Source: Pseudomonas viridiflava (GTDB taxonomy: Bacteria > Pseudomonadota > Gammaproteobacteria > Pseudomonadales > Pseudomonadaceae). Taken from it: a stretch of 64,000 nt of DNA. The translations under genes and the position numbers were made by a program. The notes under the pieces are model-generated. The model saw nothing but the letters and a program-made list of their open reading frames with translations, did no database searches and was not told the DNA's origin. The stretch is from the NCBI RefSeq assembly GCF_900590755.1, contig NZ_UUOC01000010.1, forward strand, positions 124,001-188,000, read 5' to 3'. Positions 35,287 through 43,386 of the stretch are shown here, in pieces. Position 1 is the first letter of the stretch. Each line of letters begins with the position of its first letter.

Positions 35287-37689
35287 TCAGAACTTAACCG
35301 ACATCGACGCCACAATCTGCGCTGGCGCACCCGCGTAGATTTCTGTGCTGTCGGTGACGTTCTCGATGTATTTGCGGTCCGTCAGGTTACGTCCATTGAG
35401 CGAGATCCGGGTCTTGTCATCGATGTCGTAGAAAACGCTGGCGTCCACTCGGGTGTAACCGGCCACATCAAAGCTGTTTTCCAGATCGCCTTCGCGCTGG
35501 CCGACGGCAATCACTCCGGCACCAAAGCCAAGGCCTTTCAGGCTGCCCGTCTGCAATTGATAAGTCGACCACAGCGCGCCACTCAAACGCGGCACGCCGG
35601 TCAGGCGATTGCCTTTGTCGTAGACGGTATCCTTGGTCACTTCGGCGTCCAGTGCGCTGACGTTGGCAATGATTCTCCAGCCCGGCATCGGGTTGCCGCT
35701 GACATCCAGCTCTACGCCCCGCACCCGCTGTTCGCCGGTCTGCACGCTGTAATCGCTGTCGTCAGGGTCTGGCGCCTGCACGTCCTGGCGGGTCAGCTCG
35801 AACACCGCAACGGTTGCCGAAAGCTTGTCCGGAATCAGATCCAGTTTGGCGCCCATTTCATATTGCTTGCCGGTTTCCGGATCGAGCACCGAACCGTTCT
35901 GAGTGATGCCGGTCTGCGGGCGGAACGAGGTGCTGTAACTGGCGTACAGCGAAACCCAGTCGGTCGGCTGATAGACCAGCCCGACTCGCGGCGTGACCTT
36001 GTTCTTGTCGATGCTCTGTTTAGTGACTTGCAGATCCGAATCGGTAGACGAGTTGTCCTGATTGGTCTGGTCATAACGGGCGCCGATCAGCAGCTTCCAT
36101 TGCTCGGTAACGTCGATCTGGTCTTGCAGATAAACGCTGTACAAGTCCAACCGATTGTTGGCTTTGCTGTCGAACGCGAAGCCTTCGGGTTGTGCGCCGT
36201 ACACCGGATTATTGATGTTGATGCTGGCCAGACGACTGCGGTCGGCGTCAACGTCGATGCGCCCGTGGACATACTCAAAGCCGGTGAGCAGCGTGTGTTT
36301 GAGCGAACCGGTGTGGAAGGTCGCGATGGCTTCGCTCTGGCTGTCGAAGGTGTGCAGGTCTTCGGTGGAGTCAGTGACCCGACGGCTCAGTGTCTGGCCG
36401 TCTGCGGAAATATCCCGAGGGTCGACGCTGTACCGGTCGTTGTGAGAATCATCGATACGCATCACCTGCCGCAAGGTCAGCCAGTCATTGGCATCGTGTT
36501 CGACGCGCAGTGTCGCGGCGGATTTAGTGGCCGTCTGTTGTGACCACTTCTCACCGAGGAAGGTATCGGCGTTGATATTGACCTTGTCGCCAACCGCCAC
36601 CAGACCCCGGTCGAACTGCCCTTTAAGATGGGTGTACTCAAGGTCGAGATTGACCCGGGTGTCTTCCGATGCCTGCCAGAACAGCGAAGGCGCGATGAAC
36701 GTTCGCTCGCTGCTGCGGAAGGTGTCGGCGAAGCCACCGTCGGTCTGGGTGGCCATGGTCAGACGGCCCGCCAGGGTTTTATCGGCATTCAGCGCGCCGC
36801 TGACGTCACCCTCCAGGCGATAGAAATCGCGCATTCCGACCTCAACATTGACCCGACCTTCAGGCTCCATAGTCGGCCTGCGCGTGACCAGATTGACCAG
36901 CCCGCCGGGATCGCCCCGACCATAAAGCACCGAGGCCGGGCCTTTGAGCACTTCGACTCGCTCGACGTTGGCCAGGTCGCGCTGCACTTCCGGCCGATCA
37001 GCCAGCGGGTTGGTGACAATGCCGTCCACCGCGTAGGACGTAGCGCGGAAACCCCGAACCACGAAGGTATCCGTCGCGCCGCCACGGCTGCTGCTGGGCT
37101 GGATGCTGCTGACGTTAACCAGCGCATCCTGCAGACGGGTAACCTGCTGATCTTCAAGTACCTGACGAGGCACAACCTGGATGGATTGCGGAATGTCGCG
37201 CAACGCCGTGTCAGTCTTGGTCGCCGTGGCACTGCGAGTGGCGCGATAACCGTCTACCGGACCGTCCGCGACTTCCATGGCTTGCGGGGCAGTGATCGCC
37301 GTGGATTGCAGATTGATCGCACCCGTCTCGGCGCGTCTGCTGAGAATCAGGCTGCGCTGACTGTCAACTTGCCAGCTGATCGCCGCCGAACCCAGCAACA
37401 GGCGCATGGCTTCGTCGAGGGTGTAAGTCCCGTTCAGGGCTGGAGCGCGCAAGCCTTCAACCAGGCCAGCTTCGAGGCTCAGCTGCAAATCCAGCTGGCG
37501 GGCAACGGCGCGCAGCGAACTGGAGAGTGGCTGCGCCGGAATGTTGAAAGCCTGGCGGGTCTCGGCATTCTGCGAAGCTGGAGGCTTGCCCTGAGCAGCG
37601 TAACTGTGGCTGGTGATTGCCAGATTGACCGCCACGCACAGCAGCGCAAGCACGGCAGGCTTGTGGCAGAACAAAGGTGTGTGACTCAT
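35287..37689 (-). CDS. TonB-dependent siderophore receptor with STN signalling domain (set 1)
   Basis: An 800-aa outer-membrane receptor. Signal peptide to about residue 31 (cleavage after SHSYA), STN domain about 45-105 (FNIPAQPLSSSLRAVARQLDLQL), plug about 150-270 (DIPQSIQVVPRQVLEDQQ, VERVEVLKGPASVLYGRGDP), then a 22-strand barrel ending VASMSVKF. The STN domain means ligand binding is reported to the FecR just upstream (68-base gap). ATG 37689 is chosen for its AGGG site; 30 extra upstream codons look non-coding. The ligand is not identifiable; a hydroxamate or pyoverdine-like siderophore is a guess. Confidence 0.9.
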   Translation of the reverse strand: MSHTPLFCHKPAVLALLCVAVNLAITSHSYAAQGKPPASQNAETRQAFNIPAQPLSSSLRAVARQLDLQLSLEAGLVEGLRAPALNGTYTLDEAMRLLLGSAAISWQVDSQRSLILSRRAETGAINLQSTAITAPQAMEVADGPVDGYRATRSATATKTDTALRDIPQSIQVVPRQVLEDQQVTRLQDALVNVSSIQPSSSRGGATDTFVVRGFRATSYAVDGIVTNPLADRPEVQRDLANVERVEVLKGPASVLYGRGDPGGLVNLVTRRPTMEPEGRVNVEVGMRDFYRLEGDVSGALNADKTLAGRLTMATQTDGGFADTFRSSERTFIAPSLFWQASEDTRVNLDLEYTHLKGQFDRGLVAVGDKVNINADTFLGEKWSQQTATKSAATLRVEHDANDWLTLRQVMRIDDSHNDRYSVDPRDISADGQTLSRRVTDSTEDLHTFDSQSEAIATFHTGSLKHTLLTGFEYVHGRIDVDADRSRLASININNPVYGAQPEGFAFDSKANNRLDLYSVYLQDQIDVTEQWKLLIGARYDQTNQDNSSTDSDLQVTKQSIDKNKVTPRVGLVYQPTDWVSLYASYSTSFRPQTGITQNGSVLDPETGKQYEMGAKLDLIPDKLSATVAVFELTRQDVQAPDPDDSDYSVQTGEQRVRGVELDVSGNPMPGWRIIANVSALDAEVTKDTVYDKGNRLTGVPRLSGALWSTYQLQTGSLKGLGFGAGVIAVGQREGDLENSFDVAGYTRVDASVFYDIDDKTRISLNGRNLTDRKYIENVTDSTEIYAGAPAQIVASMSVKF

Positions 37690-37788
37690 TTCGCGTCGCC
37701 CTGAACGGTAGCATTGCGACTCATTCGCAATACAAGGACTACAAAGACGAACGGCTGGCGGATTTTTTTCAGCCAGCATGAAATATTT

Positions 37789-38721
37789 TTAGCGAAGCAC
37801 GCTCAACAGCGGTGAATAGTGCTCTACCCGGGCACCAATCGGGCTGGCCAGGGCGTTGAGCGCACGTTGGGTATCGCGCAGGTCATAAAGGCCGGTCACC
37901 CGTTTCTGTTCCAGTGCCTCGTTATTGATGACGATCCAGCCCGATTGATACTTGCGCAGTTGCTCCACCACTTCGAGCACGGTGGCGTTATCGAAAAACT
38001 GTTGGCCAGTCACCCAGGTGGCGATCTCATCAGGGGCGATGCTGGACTGCCTGACTTGAGCGGGATCTGCATCCAGCCAGAGCCGTTGACCGGCGCTGAG
38101 CCTATAAGGTGTGCCATTCGCGTTGACCCCGACCGCGCCTTCACGCACTTCTACGCTGACCCCCGCATCGCTGCGCGCCACATCGAACGAAGTACCCAGC
38201 ACCCGGACCACCACCTTGTCGGCGTCGACCTGAAACGGTCGGCTGGCATCGTGCACCACATCAAACAGGGCTTCCCCGCTGAGCAAAGTGATCAGCCGTG
38301 TATTGCCGCGATAGTCGACGTCCACGGCACTTTGCGCCGCCAGAGTCAGTTGGCTGCCGTCGTCGAGTTTTACGACACGGATTTCCCCGGTGCCGGTGTG
38401 ATAGTCGGCGCGCCAGTCCGGATTGCTCAGCCAGGCCGCACCCAGTGCGACGACGCAGACACAGGCGGCGGCAAGCATCGCCCAGTTGCGTCGTACAGGT
38501 TTGAGCGGCACCACCGGCGCAGGTTGCGGCCAGTGCGTAGTGGTGGAGGGTTGTTCAATCGCGGCCCAGGCACGATTGACCTGAGCCCATGCGCTCAAGT
38601 GCTCGGGGCTGGCGTGTAGCCAGTGATCGAATTCTTCGAAGCGTGCAGGTTCAGCCTGGAGATCCAACAGCCAGTCACTGGCCTGTTCCAGACTTGCCTT
38701 TGAAGGCATCAACTCATGCAC
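37789..38721 (-). CDS. FecR-family anti-sigma regulator (set 1)
   Basis: A 310-aa inner-membrane sigma regulator. An N-terminal cytoplasmic anti-sigma part (ASDWLLDLQAEPARFEEFDHWL) precedes one membrane helix (NWAMLAAACVCVVALGAAWL, about 82-101) and a periplasmic FecR domain (GEIRVVKLDDGSQLTLAAQSA) that meets the receptor's STN domain. I place the start at GTG 38721 because AAGGAG lies seven bases upstream; it overlaps the sigma gene by eight bases, indicating coupled translation. An ATG four codons later is the alternative. Confidence 0.87.
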   Translation of the reverse strand: MHELMPSKASLEQASDWLLDLQAEPARFEEFDHWLHASPEHLSAWAQVNRAWAAIEQPSTTTHWPQPAPVVPLKPVRRNWAMLAAACVCVVALGAAWLSNPDWRADYHTGTGEIRVVKLDDGSQLTLAAQSAVDVDYRGNTRLITLLSGEALFDVVHDASRPFQVDADKVVVRVLGTSFDVARSDAGVSVEVREGAVGVNANGTPYRLSAGQRLWLDADPAQVRQSSIAPDEIATWVTGQQFFDNATVLEVVEQLRKYQSGWIVINNEALEQKRVTGLYDLRDTQRALNALASPIGARVEHYSPLLSVLR

Positions 38722-39253
38722 GGGGGCGCTCCTTGCGCTGAGCGGCCGGGGAGGGCAGATCAGCATCGATACTGGACGCCAACTGGACCACTGCATCGCG
38801 TACCAGGCGGTGGGCCATGGACAACGAAATGTTCAGGTGATTGGCGATGTGCTGCAGAGTATAACCACCCAGCCGATGCATCTCGACCGCGATACGCATT
38901 TGCTCGGGCAGATCCGCCAGGGTTGCCGCGACGCGACTGACATCATCGTGATGCAGAAACTGCTGTTCCGGAGATTGCAGCGCGCTGGCCTGCATCCAGT
39001 GCGGCGGGCTTTGCTGCTGCCTGCTTTGTGCGCTTTCACGGCGCACCGCATCCAGCGCCAGATTGCGCACAATGCGGTACAGATACGCGACAGGCTGCTC
39101 CAGCTGTTCGCCGGTGGGTTCGCTGAAACGCAGAAACGCATCCTGCACCACGTCCTCCGCGCTGGCGCGATCGGCCAATACACCTTTGGCGTAATTGATC
39201 AGCGCAGGGCGGTGGGCGAGATAGAGGTTAAGCCTGGCGGCTTTATCGGGCAC
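38714..39253 (-). CDS. FecI-type ECF sigma factor (set 1)
   Basis: About 179 aa. Sigma region 2 is YAKGVLADRASAEDVVQDAFLRF with RNLALDAVRRE; region 4 is MHRLGGYTLQHIANHLNISLSMAHRLV. It should direct RNA polymerase to the receptor gene downstream when the FecR releases it. The frame is open to 39346 from a TTG, but that codon lies inside a Fur-box-like palindrome, so a GTG at 39253 (VPDKAARLNL) is more likely. First gene of the sigma-FecR-receptor unit. Confidence 0.85.
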   Translation of the reverse strand: MPDKAARLNLYLAHRPALINYAKGVLADRASAEDVVQDAFLRFSEPTGEQLEQPVAYLYRIVRNLALDAVRRESAQSRQQQSPPHWMQASALQSPEQQFLHHDDVSRVAATLADLPEQMRIAVEMHRLGGYTLQHIANHLNISLSMAHRLVRDAVVQLASSIDADLPSPAAQRKERPRA

Positions 39254-39330
39254 GGGAAAACGCTCTGAAAAGCAGGCGCGCTGCACCGTCGATGGCAGCC
39301 GCAGTAAAGTGTCGGCGAGGCTACCATGGA

Positions 39331-39345
39331 TGAGACTGCTTCTCA
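39331..39345 (-). promoter_or_regulatory. Fur-box-like palindrome before set 1 sigma gene
   Basis: TGAGACTGCTTCTCA, palindromic, ten of fourteen positions equal to the Fur core TGATAAT-N-ATTATCA, 78 bases before the chosen sigma start. Iron repression is expected for this class. Confidence 0.45.
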
Positions 39346-39372
39346 ATTACTTCGGGCGTTTAACGCGCTTTC

Positions 39373-39462
39373 CTGTAGGAGTGAGCTTGCTCGCGATTCG
39401 GTATGTCAGTCGATCAATCATCGTCTGACCTGACGCCATCGCGAGCAAGCTCACTCCTACAG
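39373..39462. repeat. REP-like palindrome, family C copy 3
   Basis: Arms TGTAGGAGTGAGCTTGCTCG and exact complement. It lies between the divergent set 1 sigma promoter and the yebG 3' end. Confidence 0.9.
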
Positions 39463-39524
39463 GGGCTCTTGTTTGCTGCGCGACAGCTCGGCGTCGCCCG
39501 CCTACAGACCCGCGTTATAGCTCG

Positions 39525-39788
39525 TTATTCGTCCGCAGGCGCGTTCAACAATTCATTCAGCGCATCCGGCTGGCTCTTGAAGGCGCGGGCAAATATGTCG
39601 CGATTCTTGGCCATGTAAATCCCGGCTTCTTCGACCTGTGCTTCGCTCAGGGAAGGCACGGCCTTGTTCAACACTTCTGCCAGCAATTCAGCGAGCTCAA
39701 GCATTTTGTCATGACGATCAGCTTCGGCTTTATCCATGAACAAACGCTCCAGATCTCGGCTGCTGCGGTATACCACTTCGACGGCCAT
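39525..39788 (-). CDS. yebG: DNA-damage-inducible protein YebG
   Basis: An 87-aa small protein of the YebG family: MAVEVVYRSSRDLERLFMDK followed by ADRHDKMLELAELLAEVL, the signature start and helix. Cytoplasmic; known in E. coli as an SOS gene of unclear function. A perfect LexA box lies 43 bases upstream, supporting both identity and DNA-damage control. Monocistronic. Confidence 0.9.
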   Translation of the reverse strand: MAVEVVYRSSRDLERLFMDKAEADRHDKMLELAELLAEVLNKAVPSLSEAQVEEAGIYMAKNRDIFARAFKSQPDALNELLNAPADE

Positions 39789-39831
39789 TCACCACCTCAC
39801 ATGCCTTCACGATAGTTGTCTTTAGCGACTA

Positions 39832-39847
39832 CTGTATCTTTATACAG
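39832..39847 (-). promoter_or_regulatory. LexA (SOS) box of yebG
   Basis: CTGTATCTTTATACAG, exact CTGT-N8-ACAG with an AT-only core apart from one C, 43 bases before the yebG start. Confidence 0.9.
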
Positions 39848-40060
39848 TGCGCAGCATAAGCGAAACACTGCGCCTTGGATAGTGGCCCTGGCACATCTTT
39901 TTACCGTGCCGATGTGCCTTGCGACAACCCGTCACGCTCTCAACGATAGCTAATGGCCTCGTTCCTGCTTGAGAATCAGGCCATGCAAAAAGCGTCACCC
40001 GGGCGCGGCATGATGTTGGCCGGGAAGTGTTGCTCACTTTTTGTACAGGATGAGTTGAAG

Positions 40061-40510
40061 ATGTCAGAACTGAAATGGGCTGAAAAGCTACGCAAAAACC
40101 TTCACGACCAAGCCGATTCGCTTGGCAATCTGTGCGTAGAGGCCTTCCACTATCTGGCGCTGTTCGGGATCGGCGCGATCACGGCCTACGGTGCGGTCAT
40201 TGCGTTCATGGGCATGATCGGCAAGGGAAGTGTCAGCGTCGACGACATCCTGCTGCTGTTCATCTACCTGGAACTGGGGGCGATGGTGGGGATTTATTTC
40301 AAGACCAACCATATGCCGATCAGGTTTTTGATCTACGTCGCAATCACTGCGTTGACCCGATTGTTGATCAGCGACGTGTCACATCATGCCCCGCCTGATC
40401 TGGGCATCATTTATCTGTGCGGCGGGATTCTGCTGCTGGCATTGGCAATTCTGGTTGTGCGCTTCGCCTCGTCGCGGTTTCCGTCGGTAAAGGAAAAGTC
40501 GGAGGGGTGA
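40061..40510 (+). CDS. psiE: PsiE-like phosphate-starvation-inducible membrane protein
   Basis: A 149-aa inner-membrane protein with four helices (about 25-50, 62-80, 86-104, 115-138) and the family segment LLLFIYLELGAMVGIYFKTN followed by HMPIRFLIYVAITALTRLLI. An upstream in-frame ATG at 39953 would add 36 residues without similarity; ATG 40061 fits the family. Function unknown; no PHO box recognised. Confidence 0.88.
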   Translation: MSELKWAEKLRKNLHDQADSLGNLCVEAFHYLALFGIGAITAYGAVIAFMGMIGKGSVSVDDILLLFIYLELGAMVGIYFKTNHMPIRFLIYVAITALTRLLISDVSHHAPPDLGIIYLCGGILLLALAILVVRFASSRFPSVKEKSEG

Positions 40511-40528
40511 CCGGGAGGAGGTAAGTAT

Positions 40529-40600
40529 CTGTAGGAGCCAACTTGTTGGCGAGGCGGTGTGTCAGAGAACACGTCTCGCGAACCAGTTCGCTCCTACAAG
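40529..40600. repeat. REP-like palindrome, family B copy 4
   Basis: Left arm TAGGAGCCAACTTGTTGGCG, right arm CGCGAACCAGTTCGCTCCTA: the arm variants seen at 18545, here in swapped order. Confidence 0.88.
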
Positions 40601-40625
40601 AGGTTGCCCATAGCTGAAAGCGCCA

Positions 40626-40961
40626 TCAAATCCCCACCGCCAATGTCGGGCGATTGATCAGCAGGTTGGTCCGCGCGGGCGGAGGTGGCGCCAGGCGTTT
40701 GAGGTCGCCATCGGTCATGGCGGCGAGGATCTTGATTGCGCTGTGGCCTTCTTCGATAGCGATGCCGAATTGCACACTTTCGATCAAACGTTGCAGTCGC
40801 TTGGGATCATTGCGCTGGGCTGCGCTGATCAAGCGTTTGGCGACCACGCCGGTTTCATTCGACAGGGTCAGCATGATGCTGCCGTCGAGGCCTTGAATGC
40901 TGAGGTTCACCCGGTAGTCAGGATGAAAAGCGTCGGTAATCTGCTGAAAAGGATTATCCAT
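40626..40961 (-). CDS. DUF3509 protein
   Basis: A 111-aa cytoplasmic protein of the Pseudomonas-restricted DUF3509 family: YRVNLSIQGLDGSIMLTLSN, AAQRNDPKRLQRLIESVQFG and the end RTNLLINRP. Function unknown. It lies on the minus strand, divergent from the set 2 sigma gene. Confidence 0.82.
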   Translation of the reverse strand: MDNPFQQITDAFHPDYRVNLSIQGLDGSIMLTLSNETGVVAKRLISAAQRNDPKRLQRLIESVQFGIAIEEGHSAIKILAAMTDGDLKRLAPPPPARTNLLINRPTLAVGI

Positions 40962-41088
40962 TTTCGGTACCTGCCAGTTGGGTCTGCATAAATTGACTGG
41001 GGTTTTGGCCCTTTAGTTCTCAACGTTGTGATGATTGATCGGAAAATTCCTGCGCTTGCCGTTGTTACTGAATGATGGCATCTTCCGC

Positions 41089-41107
41089 GTTAATGATAAT
41101 TTTTCGT
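41089..41107 (+). promoter_or_regulatory. Fur-box-like site before set 2 sigma gene
   Basis: GTTAATGATAATTTTTCGT matches the 19-base Fur consensus at 13 positions, including an unbroken AATGATAAT core, 20 bases before the sigma ATG. Confidence 0.6.
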
Positions 41108-41126
41108 GTTTAAGAAGCGTTAGCAC

Positions 41127-41672
41127 ATGCGCGACATCCCTGCATCTGATGGCGATCTGATCCATCGACATCGCCAGTTCACTCAGCTCTACAGTGAGCA
41201 TCACTCCTGGCTGCATGGCTGGCTGCGCAAAAAGCTTGGCTGCTCACAGCGAGCGGCGGACCTGGCGCACGATGCGTTCATTCGTGTGTTGACCCTTGCC
41301 GAGCCACAAAACCTCAAAGAGCCTCGGGCCTTCTTGACCACCACGGCCACACGGCTGCTGATCGATGGAGCCCGGCGCCGCAAACTTGAGCACGCCTACC
41401 TGGAAGCCCTGGCCGTCAACACCGACGAAGCCGGGACGCCCAGCCCTGAAGCTATTCATGCTGCGCTCCAGACCCTGGAAAAAATTGCCCAGTTGCTGGA
41501 GGGCTTGCCTGCCAAACCCCGTGAAGCCTTTTTGCTCAACCGCCTTGATGGCCTGACCTACAACGAGATCGCCACCGTGTTGGGTGTCTCTGCCAGCATG
41601 GTCAAGCAGTACATGGCCAGCGTATTGGTGCATTGCTATAAAGCCCTGCATGGTTCGGGCCACCCGGCATGA
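41127..41672 (+). CDS. FecI-type ECF sigma factor (set 2)
   Basis: A 181-aa ECF sigma factor. Region 2 contains WLHGWLRKKLGCSQRAADLA and AHDAFIRVL; region 4 contains AFLLNRLDGLTYNEIATVLG with the recognition helix VSASMVKQYM. This is the FecI/FpvI-like subgroup. A Fur-like site sits just upstream. It is followed by its FecR partner with ATGA overlap, and the likely target receptor lies at 43387 beyond an opposing HPF-family gene. Confidence 0.9.
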   Translation: MRDIPASDGDLIHRHRQFTQLYSEHHSWLHGWLRKKLGCSQRAADLAHDAFIRVLTLAEPQNLKEPRAFLTTTATRLLIDGARRRKLEHAYLEALAVNTDEAGTPSPEAIHAALQTLEKIAQLLEGLPAKPREAFLLNRLDGLTYNEIATVLGVSASMVKQYMASVLVHCYKALHGSGHPA

Positions 41673-42631
41673 GCGCGGCACAAGAACCCAGCGAAGCGAT
41701 GATCAACCAGGCCGCGCACTGGCTGGCGATGCTGGAAGATCAGAACCTCAGCGATGCAGACCGGAAGGCTTACAGCAGCTGGCGGCGGGCGGACCCTCGG
41801 CATAACCTGGCCTTGCAGAGAATGGAGGCCTTGATGAGCAGCTTCACTGATCTGCCGCCGGTGCCGTCTCGCAAGGCAATGAACAGGGCGTTTCCTTCCA
41901 GTGACAGGAAGTTTTCACGGTCTGCTGTGCAAGCGATTGCGATGCTGGGTGTGCTGGTGTGTGGCTGGTTCAGTGTCGAGCAGGCACCGATCTGGCTGGC
42001 GGATCAACGCACCCACATTGGCGAGCGTCGTGAGATTTCTTTGGCCGATGGCAGCCAAATCCGCCTCAACAGCAACTCGGCGCTGGACGTTGATTTCGAC
42101 GAACGGCAGCGGCTCATCGACTTGCGTCAGGGGGAAATCTGGGTCGAAGTGGCTAAGGATCAGCAGCGCCCGTTCGCGGTCAGGACCGACCAAGGCACCA
42201 TAACGGCGCTGGGTACGCGGTTTGTGGTCCGTAAAGCGGCGGATGGCTCGGTGCAGGTCAGCGTGCTGGAATCAGCGATTGCCGCCAAAGCCAGGCTGTC
42301 GGCCGAGGTGAAGGTGGCGACTGGTCAGCAGGCAACCCTCAAGGATGGTCTGGTGCAGGCGCCGCAGTTGATCGGCCACGACGACCCGGCGGCGTGGACT
42401 CGGGGCTTGCTCAAGGTCGATGATCAGCCGTTGAGTGAAGTCTTGCAGGCCCTGGCCGGCTATCGTCACGGCCTCGTTCAGTTTGATGAACAGGCATTGG
42501 CGGGGATGCGGGTTTCCGGGCTGTTTCGGCTGGACGATACCGATGCTGCACTGGCGACGCTGGCTGACAACCTGCCCATCCGGGTTGAGCACTACACCGA
42601 TCTGTTCGTCAGGATCACCCCAAAAAAATAA
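41669..42631 (+). CDS. FecR-family anti-sigma regulator (set 2)
   Basis: A 320-aa FecR protein: N-terminal AAHWLAMLEDQNLSDADRKAY, a single membrane helix near 92-108 (AVQAIAMLGVLVCGWF), and a periplasmic FecR domain with GERREISLADGSQIRLNSNS and GQATLKDG-like repeats. The start overlaps the sigma stop by four bases. Ends at a strong bidirectional terminator, so the receptor at 43387 must have its own promoter. Confidence 0.9.
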   Translation: MSAAQEPSEAMINQAAHWLAMLEDQNLSDADRKAYSSWRRADPRHNLALQRMEALMSSFTDLPPVPSRKAMNRAFPSSDRKFSRSAVQAIAMLGVLVCGWFSVEQAPIWLADQRTHIGERREISLADGSQIRLNSNSALDVDFDERQRLIDLRQGEIWVEVAKDQQRPFAVRTDQGTITALGTRFVVRKAADGSVQVSVLESAIAAKARLSAEVKVATGQQATLKDGLVQAPQLIGHDDPAAWTRGLLKVDDQPLSEVLQALAGYRHGLVQFDEQALAGMRVSGLFRLDDTDAALATLADNLPIRVEHYTDLFVRITPKK

Positions 42632-42643
42632 ACTTCCGTAACA

Positions 42644-42680
42644 AAAGAAGGCGGGCCCTTGTGAGGCCCGCCTTCTTTTT
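42644..42680. terminator. Bidirectional terminator
   Basis: AAAGAAGGCGGGCC and GGCCCGCCTTCTTT form a 14-bp stem with a short loop, T-run on one side and A-run on the other. It can end both the set 2 fecR (plus) and the HPF-family gene (minus). Confidence 0.92.
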
Positions 42681-42709
42681 CATGACGCAAAAAGTTTAAT
42701 CAGATGGAA

Positions 42710-43138
42710 TCAGCCCAGTTGGGCGACTTCCTTCTCCTGCTCTTTTTCGAGGAATTCTTCCTGCAGCAGAGCATCCGGATTCTCGGAGTCCGAGTCTGCG
42801 CCATCAGTGATTGGGGCTCCTGCGCGTTTGTTGCGCAATTTGCCGAATAAGTGCTCAAGGGCGTGATCAAGTTTTACTGCGGCGCCATCCACTGCCTGAT
42901 CCAGTGTATCGGCCTTATGGGTGACAGAAATCGGTTGATGGCCTTTCGGGCGGGCTTCCATCTGGCAGCGCATGTCGTGCGGGCCTGGTTTGTCGCCGTT
43001 TTCATCGCGGATATGGACTTCGATGCGAGTCAGATCCTCTTCGTAGCGTTCGAGCGTGCTTTCTACAGTGGTTCGTACCCACTCCTCCAGTCGGATGCTG
43101 CTTTCGATGTGGTTATCGCAATTGACCTGGATTTGCAT
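42710..43138 (-). CDS. HPF/RaiA-family ribosome-associated protein
   Basis: A 142-aa protein of the S30AE ribosome-hibernation family: it opens MQIQVNCDNHIESSIRLEEW and contains RIEVHIRDENGDKPGPHDM and KADTLDQAVDGAAVKLDHAL. The C-terminal 30 residues are acidic and unlike the dimerisation domain of long HPF. AAGGGAAGAACT precedes ATG 43138; the longer frame lacks support. It is a paralogue, since pseudomonads normally carry another hpf near rpoN. It sits between the set 2 regulators and the receptor. A link to iron starvation is only positional. Confidence 0.85.
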   Translation of the reverse strand: MQIQVNCDNHIESSIRLEEWVRTTVESTLERYEEDLTRIEVHIRDENGDKPGPHDMRCQMEARPKGHQPISVTHKADTLDQAVDGAAVKLDHALEHLFGKLRNKRAGAPITDGADSDSENPDALLQEEFLEKEQEKEVAQLG

Positions 43139-43298
43139 AGTTCTTCCCTTATAAGGCTTGCTCTTGTGAGATCGGACGAACTCCGTGGCAGGAGGTTCAT
43201 TTTCGTCTGGCTCATTCACAGTGTTGGCGCCTGCGAGGAAACAATTCAACCCCATTTGAGAAAGAAATATTTCGCGGTAAAAAAATATCTTTGAGTAT

Positions 43299-43321
43299 TG
43301 AATGAAAATTGCTCGCATTCA
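43299..43321. promoter_or_regulatory. Palindrome before set 2 receptor gene
   Basis: TGAATG and CATTCA flank eleven bases, within an AT-rich stretch about 70 bases before the receptor start. It may be an operator (Fur-like or for another regulator), but the match to the Fur consensus is poor. Confidence 0.3.
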
Positions 43322-43386
43322 CTGTCTGTTTTCCACGGACGTCCGTCATGGCTAGAGAGAATCTAATAACTAGCCAAGGATCGTTC

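Noticed and set aside
35080..36543. 487-codon plus-strand frame over a repeat and the set 1 receptor
   Set aside because: It begins inside a REP-like element and is antisense to an intact receptor gene.
39254..39346. Extended N-terminus of the set 1 sigma factor from a TTG at 39346
   Set aside because: The TTG is inside a Fur-like palindrome and the added residues have no sigma-factor similarity.
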